From positions 1-17,313 of the forward strand of contig CAZXMB010000057.1 of NCBI GenBank assembly GCA_964641715.1: DNA of 17,313 nt, written 5' to 3'. The position numbers and the translations under genes are program-made. The notes under the pieces were generated by a model. That model searched no databases. It saw only the letters and a program-made list of their open reading frames with translations, and had not been told where the DNA came from. This DNA is from CAZXMB01 sp964641715. GTDB taxonomy: Bacteria; Desulfobacterota; BSN033; UBA1163. Positions 13,834-17,313 of the stretch are shown here, one piece after another. Position 1 is the stretch's first letter, and the number at the start of each line of letters is the position of its first letter.

Positions 13834-14820
13834 TTATTTCTTTGGGGATTCTTTGGGAAGCTTGAGCTCCCGGATCATCTTTCCAAGGCGAACATAGGCC
13901 TCCTCCAGATATTTTTTCAGGTCTTCGGAATTCCGATAGTTGGCCACAATCTCCATTTTCTCCATCGTCTGGATGAACTCCGGGTCCTCCATCCCTTTGC
14001 GAAAGGCCTCATCCAATTTTTTCACAATGGACGAAGGGATCCCCTTCGGTCCGGCAAACATAAACACAGTCTCATTGATGAAGTCATACCCTGCCTCACG
14101 GAAGGTGGGCACCTCCGGAAAAGACTTAAACCGCTTTTCATGATGGATTGCCAGCAGACGGACGGTTCCTGCCTTTACATGGGGATAAGACTCCGAACTT
14201 CCGGATTGGGCGGTCACGTGCCCTCCCAGGAGGGCATGGAAGGCAGGTCCACTCCCCGGGTAGGGGACATGGGTCCATTGAATACCCTCCTTCCTGGCGA
14301 TATATTCCATGGCCAGATGCATGGGGGAACCGATCCCCATGGAGCTGTAAGTCACCTTCCCGGGATTTTTTTTCGCATATTCCACAAATTCCTTCAGGGT
14401 CTTCCAGGGTGAATCCGCCCTGACGACCAATCCGGAGGGAGGTGCTCCGAAGTGCATGATGGGGACGAAATCTTCGAGCTTATAAGGGACCTCCCGAAAT
14501 TGTGGAATCCTGATTAACGAGGTACTGCTGCAGCCGGCGAGGTGATAGCCATCAGGCTTTTCTTTTGAAAGGATAGCCATCGCAACAGATCCTCCCCCTC
14601 CTCCGTTATTGGTGATGATGAAAGGCTGGCCCAGGTATTTTTCTGCCTTACTTGCGAGTAAACGCATCGATGGATCTGCGGATCCACCCGGGGAGAACGT
14701 AATCACCACATTGATCGGTTTCGTGGGGAATTCCTGGGCGGATAAAAAGGCAGGGATGAAGAAAAGCAAAAACCCACCGTAAAGTATCTTCCTTCCTATT
14801 TTAAATCCTGCTCGTTTCAT
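13834..14820 (-). CDS. tctC: TctC-like periplasmic substrate-binding protein of a tripartite tricarboxylate transporter
   Basis: This is a Bug/TctC-type extracytoplasmic receptor that binds an organic acid and delivers it to the TctAB membrane permease. It is 328 residues long, normal for the family. A signal peptide is clear: basic MKRAGFKIGRK, a hydrophobic stretch to about residue 27, and likely cleavage after LSA-28; there is no lipobox cysteine. The mature start, EFPTKPINVVITFSPGGSAD, is the family hallmark. AAGGAGG six bases before the ATG supports the start. It lies 36 bases downstream of the amidohydrolase and in one run with tctA. The ligand is unknown; related proteins bind citrate, aromatic carboxylates and other carboxylic acids. 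Confidence 0.92.
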   Translation of the reverse strand: MKRAGFKIGRKILYGGFLLFFIPAFLSAQEFPTKPINVVITFSPGGSADPSMRLLASKAEKYLGQPFIITNNGGGGGSVAMAILSKEKPDGYHLAGCSSTSLIRIPQFREVPYKLEDFVPIMHFGAPPSGLVVRADSPWKTLKEFVEYAKKNPGKVTYSSMGIGSPMHLAMEYIARKEGIQWTHVPYPGSGPAFHALLGGHVTAQSGSSESYPHVKAGTVRLLAIHHEKRFKSFPEVPTFREAGYDFINETVFMFAGPKGIPSSIVKKLDEAFRKGMEDPEFIQTMEKMEIVANYRNSEDLKKYLEEAYVRLGKMIRELKLPKESPKK

Positions 14821-14856
14821 ACGTGACCTCCTTCCCGACTCATTCGCCCTTGGGTT

Positions 14857-15849
14857 TTAGAGACGCAACAACTTCCTGGCGTTGTCTTCATAGATCTTCC
14901 TCTTGCTCGATTCAGATAAATTCATACCCTCTATCGCCTCTATGGTTTGCCGGATAGAAATCGCCCCGTTGCCCACATCGTAAGGCATATCCGAACCGAA
15001 AAGCAGGCGGTCCTCACCGAAAAAGTCGAAACCGCACCGGAGCGCTGAGGGATTCCCATTTAATGCGGTATCGTTGTAAAACATCTTGAAATATTCAATG
15101 GGATGTTTGGTGAGCCCCGGGAAAAATCTTTGCCCGAGACGTTCTAAACCATTGTTGTAATGGACAACGATTCTGTCCGCAAAGTAGGGGATCATCCCCC
15201 CGCAATGGTGGGTGATAAACTTGATCCCCGGAAATTTCTCAAAGATACCTGAAAAAACAAGCCGCGTCATTGCCGTGGTGGTATCATAGGGCCAGCCGAA
15301 GATGGAGAAGGTCTGATGATAGGAGACCGTCTCTGTGGCATAATCCGGCTGACTGGAGCTGCGCATCGGATGGATCCAGATCGGAAGATCAAAACCTTTC
15401 ATCAGTGAGTAAAGGGGCATCAATTCATCCGAACTCAAGGGTTTGCCATTGACACGCGTGTAAATCTGAATACCTTTAAAACCGAGCTTCTGGATCGCCC
15501 TCTCGGTCTCTTTCAATGCCGCATCCATATTGTTCAGGGGGAGATTGGCGATCGCCGTGATATATCTCCGGGGATATCTGGAGACCATCTCAGCCATTTC
15601 GTCATTGGAGATCTTCGCCAATTCTGCCGCCTCCCCCGGGCCCACCACCTCCTCCACCGGAGGCATGGTCACGGACAACACCTGGACCAAACCTTCATGC
15701 TCTTCGAGGATTCGCAATCTGGCTTCGTTGTCGGTCAGCGTAGGCCGCTTGTCCTGAACCTTCTTCTCGGTCGCGAACTTCTCCGCATGCCTGTAAAGGG
15801 CCTTCTTATACCGCTCGGGCATCACATGGGTAAAGATATCGATCTTCAT
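14857..15849 (-). CDS. Amidohydrolase family protein (ACMSD/decarboxylase-like TIM barrel)
   Basis: This is a metal-dependent amidohydrolase_2-type enzyme of 330 residues. Members include aminocarboxymuconate-semialdehyde decarboxylase and non-oxidative aromatic decarboxylases. The usual first motif HxH is MKIDIFTH, with Phe at 6 and His at 8, so the first metal-binding His is replaced. The later ligands are in place: H160 in IWIHPM, H214/H215 in FITHHCGG and D287 in LLFGSDMPYD. AAGGAGG five bases before the ATG defines the start. It lies between tctA and tctC, so it may act on the imported acid, either by decarboxylation or by hydrolysis (inference). The replaced His is a possible sign of changed metal binding, or of a known subfamily with this form. 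Confidence 0.85.
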   Translation of the reverse strand: MKIDIFTHVMPERYKKALYRHAEKFATEKKVQDKRPTLTDNEARLRILEEHEGLVQVLSVTMPPVEEVVGPGEAAELAKISNDEMAEMVSRYPRRYITAIANLPLNNMDAALKETERAIQKLGFKGIQIYTRVNGKPLSSDELMPLYSLMKGFDLPIWIHPMRSSSQPDYATETVSYHQTFSIFGWPYDTTTAMTRLVFSGIFEKFPGIKFITHHCGGMIPYFADRIVVHYNNGLERLGQRFFPGLTKHPIEYFKMFYNDTALNGNPSALRCGFDFFGEDRLLFGSDMPYDVGNGAISIRQTIEAIEGMNLSESSKRKIYEDNARKLLRL

Positions 15850-16014
15850 GAATTCCTCCTTTTCGAGTGATCACCGAAGGTGATCCGACTTTGTGAGTCG
15901 TTCCGATCCTGGTTCAACATACCTGTCCTGAGCGAACCGTTCAACCTCTTTGGGCCTCAGGACAAACCGTTTTTTCTTCACCTTGTTCACCCCTCATCGT
16001 TTATGATCCACTCC
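15850..16014. repeat. Gap with three hairpins between tctA and the amidohydrolase
   Basis: Besides the ribosome site of the amidohydrolase, this 165-base spacer holds three perfect inverted repeats: gatcacc-gaa-ggtgatc (15869-15885), cgact-ttgtg-agtcg (15886-15900) directly next to it, and tgtcctgag (15924-15932) with ctcaggaca (15956-15964). The last resembles the tgtcctgagcgaa palindrome dispersed in many genomes. The first two sit just upstream of the amidohydrolase start on the minus strand and might influence its translation. No gene is seen in the spacer; tctB is not here. Confidence 0.5.
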
Positions 16015-17313
16015 TTATTCTTTAAACTCCCCATATTCCCTCCGCCTCTTTCTGAAAAAAGGAAAGAGATTGGAAAGGAGGAGGAAAATGGCGAACCCCA
16101 GAGCCACAGCGGAGATGGGACGGGTCATAAAGATCCAAAAACTCCCCTGCGAAATCAGGAGGGATTGGCGAAGGGCATTTTCAAGCATGGGGCCCAAAAC
16201 ATAGGCAAGGATGAGAGGGGCCCCCTCGTATCCGAATTTCCTCATCCCCCAGCCCAGGACCCCAAAGAAGATCATGACGTAGAGATCGAAGTTGACATTA
16301 TTCATGCTGTAGGCCCCGATGAGACAGAAGAGAAGGATCAAGGGAAAGAGGATCTTGTAAGGAATTTTGAGCACCTTCACCCATATCCCGATCAGGGGAA
16401 GGTTGAGAACGATGAGAAGGGCATTGCCCAGATAGAGGCTGGCCACCAGACCCCAGAAGAGGTCGGGATGTTGCTTGATGAGAAGGGGTCCCGGTTGAAT
16501 CCCATGAATGATCAGTGCCGAAAAGAAGATTGCCATGATGGGATTGGGAGGGATTCCGAGGGAGAGAAGGGGGATGAGCGACGCCCCGGCCGCTGCATTA
16601 TTGGCAGATTCCGGAGAGGCCACTCCTTCGATCGCCCCTTTACCGAACTTCTCAGGATTTTTTGAAATCTTTTTTTCAACCGCATAGGATACAAAGGGCG
16701 AGATCACCGCTCCGCCTCCGGGAAGTATCCCCAGGAGAAACCCGATGATCGATCCTCTCACGATGGCCCATTTGGCCTGTGCCCAATCTTTCAGCGAAGG
16801 CCATAGATTTTTAATGGGAGCTTTGAAGACATCCCTCTCCAGACTCTCCTCAAGATTCTCAAGGATTTCAGATATTCCAAAAAGGCCCATGACAAGAGGG
16901 ATAATACCCACTCCATCGGTCAATTCATTGATCCCGAAGGTGAAGCGAGGAAGACCGGTGATGAGATCGAGGCCGATGCTTCCGAGGATAATCCCGACCA
17001 GCGCCATCATGATCGCCTTCAGGACAGAGCGCTGGGCGAGATAGGTTACAATGACCAGTCCCATGCACATCAGAGAAAAATATTCGGGAGGGCCAAGACT
17101 CAAGGCGGCATAAGCGAGAGGAACAGCCACGAACATCAGCCCGAGGTTTGCAATGGTTCCTGCAATGAAGGACCCCCATGCGGCAATCCCGAGGGCAGGA
17201 CCGGCCCGGCCTTGACGGGCCATCTGGTAGCCATCGAGGCAGGTAATGACAGAGGAGGCCTCGCCCGGAATATTGACCAGGATGGAAGTCGTGGAACCTC
17301 CGTATTGAACCCC
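16015..17313 (-). CDS. tctA: TctA-like large membrane subunit of a tripartite tricarboxylate transporter (5' end outside window)
   Basis: This is the large multi-spanning permease subunit of a TTT importer, which moves the acid captured by TctC across the inner membrane using an ion gradient. 432 residues are visible and the frame runs open to the window edge, so the first part (about 65-70 residues compared with the usual ~500) lies outside. The visible start has the conserved TctA segment with YGGSTTSILVNIPGEASS and GYQMARQGRAGPALG. The second conserved half follows with GILPGGGAVISPFVSYA, GVASPESANNAAAGASL and SLGIPPNPIMAIFFSAL. Many hydrophobic segments continue to a basic end (RKRRREYGEFKE). 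A methionine codon at 17223 is internal, not the start. No tctB gene follows it in this window. Confidence 0.93.
   Translation of the reverse strand, partial: GVQYGGSTTSILVNIPGEASSVITCLDGYQMARQGRAGPALGIAAWGSFIAGTIANLGLMFVAVPLAYAALSLGPPEYFSLMCMGLVIVTYLAQRSVLKAIMMALVGIILGSIGLDLITGLPRFTFGINELTDGVGIIPLVMGLFGISEILENLEESLERDVFKAPIKNLWPSLKDWAQAKWAIVRGSIIGFLLGILPGGGAVISPFVSYAVEKKISKNPEKFGKGAIEGVASPESANNAAAGASLIPLLSLGIPPNPIMAIFFSALIIHGIQPGPLLIKQHPDLFWGLVASLYLGNALLIVLNLPLIGIWVKVLKIPYKILFPLILLFCLIGAYSMNNVNFDLYVMIFFGVLGWGMRKFGYEGAPLILAYVLGPMLENALRQSLLISQGSFWIFMTRPISAVALGFAIFLLLSNLFPFFRKRRREYGEFKE

Noticed and set aside
15880..16665. 261-codon open frame on the + strand
   Set aside because: It lies mostly antisense to tctA, which has clear family motifs; the translated text is low-complexity and charged with no recognisable domain.
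1..17313. CRISPR arrays, tRNA or rRNA genes
   Set aside because: No regularly spaced identical repeats, cloverleaf-like segments or rRNA signatures were found; the repeats present are palindromic singletons in gaps.

Overview
This window looks like chromosome from a strictly anaerobic bacterium. The best guess is a Desulfobacterota (deltaproteobacterial) sulfate reducer or syntroph that degrades fatty or aromatic acids. The evidence is the mix of FixABCX-type and Hdr-type flavin electron-transfer genes, acyl-CoA dehydrogenases and a tripartite tricarboxylate (TTT) transporter, plus many short palindromic repeats between genes. The taxonomic assignment is inference: no rRNA or other marker gene is present.

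Region 1 (145-3756, + strand) is a complete etfB-etfA-fixC-fixX set: the two ETF subunits, an ETF-quinone-oxidoreductase-like flavoprotein and a FixX ferredoxin. Region 2 (3862-4628) is a Phd/YefM antitoxin and PIN toxin cassette with its own strong promoter, sitting between the fix genes and the next operon. Region 3 (4718-9895) is a tight cluster of two acyl-CoA dehydrogenases, a 3-hydroxyacyl-CoA dehydrogenase and an HdrA. The last two overlap by ATGA. Region 4 (10106-13332) continues on the same strand with a soluble HdrC-HdrB fusion (HdrD-like) and a second, quite different etfB-etfA pair. Region 5 (13349-17313, - strand) converges on these genes. It holds a lone AT-rich DUF5618/HEPN-like gene with its own promoter, then a separate unit reading tctA (cut by the window edge), an amidohydrolase and tctC.

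Together, regions 1, 3 and 4 appear to couple the dehydrogenation steps of beta-oxidation-like acyl-CoA breakdown to two electron routes. One is an Etf/FixCX route that would connect quinone, ferredoxin and possibly NADH. The other is an HdrA/HdrCB/second-Etf route whose terminal acceptor cannot be read from the sequence. No enoyl-CoA hydratase, thiolase or CoA ligase lies in the window, so the pathway is incomplete here. The minus-strand TTT genes would import an organic acid, and the amidohydrolase (ACMSD/decarboxylase-like) may act on it.

The most interesting candidate system is the Etf2-HdrA-HdrCB module next to the acyl-CoA dehydrogenases. It has no visible membrane, hydrogenase or F420 partner, and its EtfB has lost the usual partner-recognition loop sequence. 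No gap between genes exceeds 300 bases. The gaps are mostly filled by imperfect palindromic repeats.
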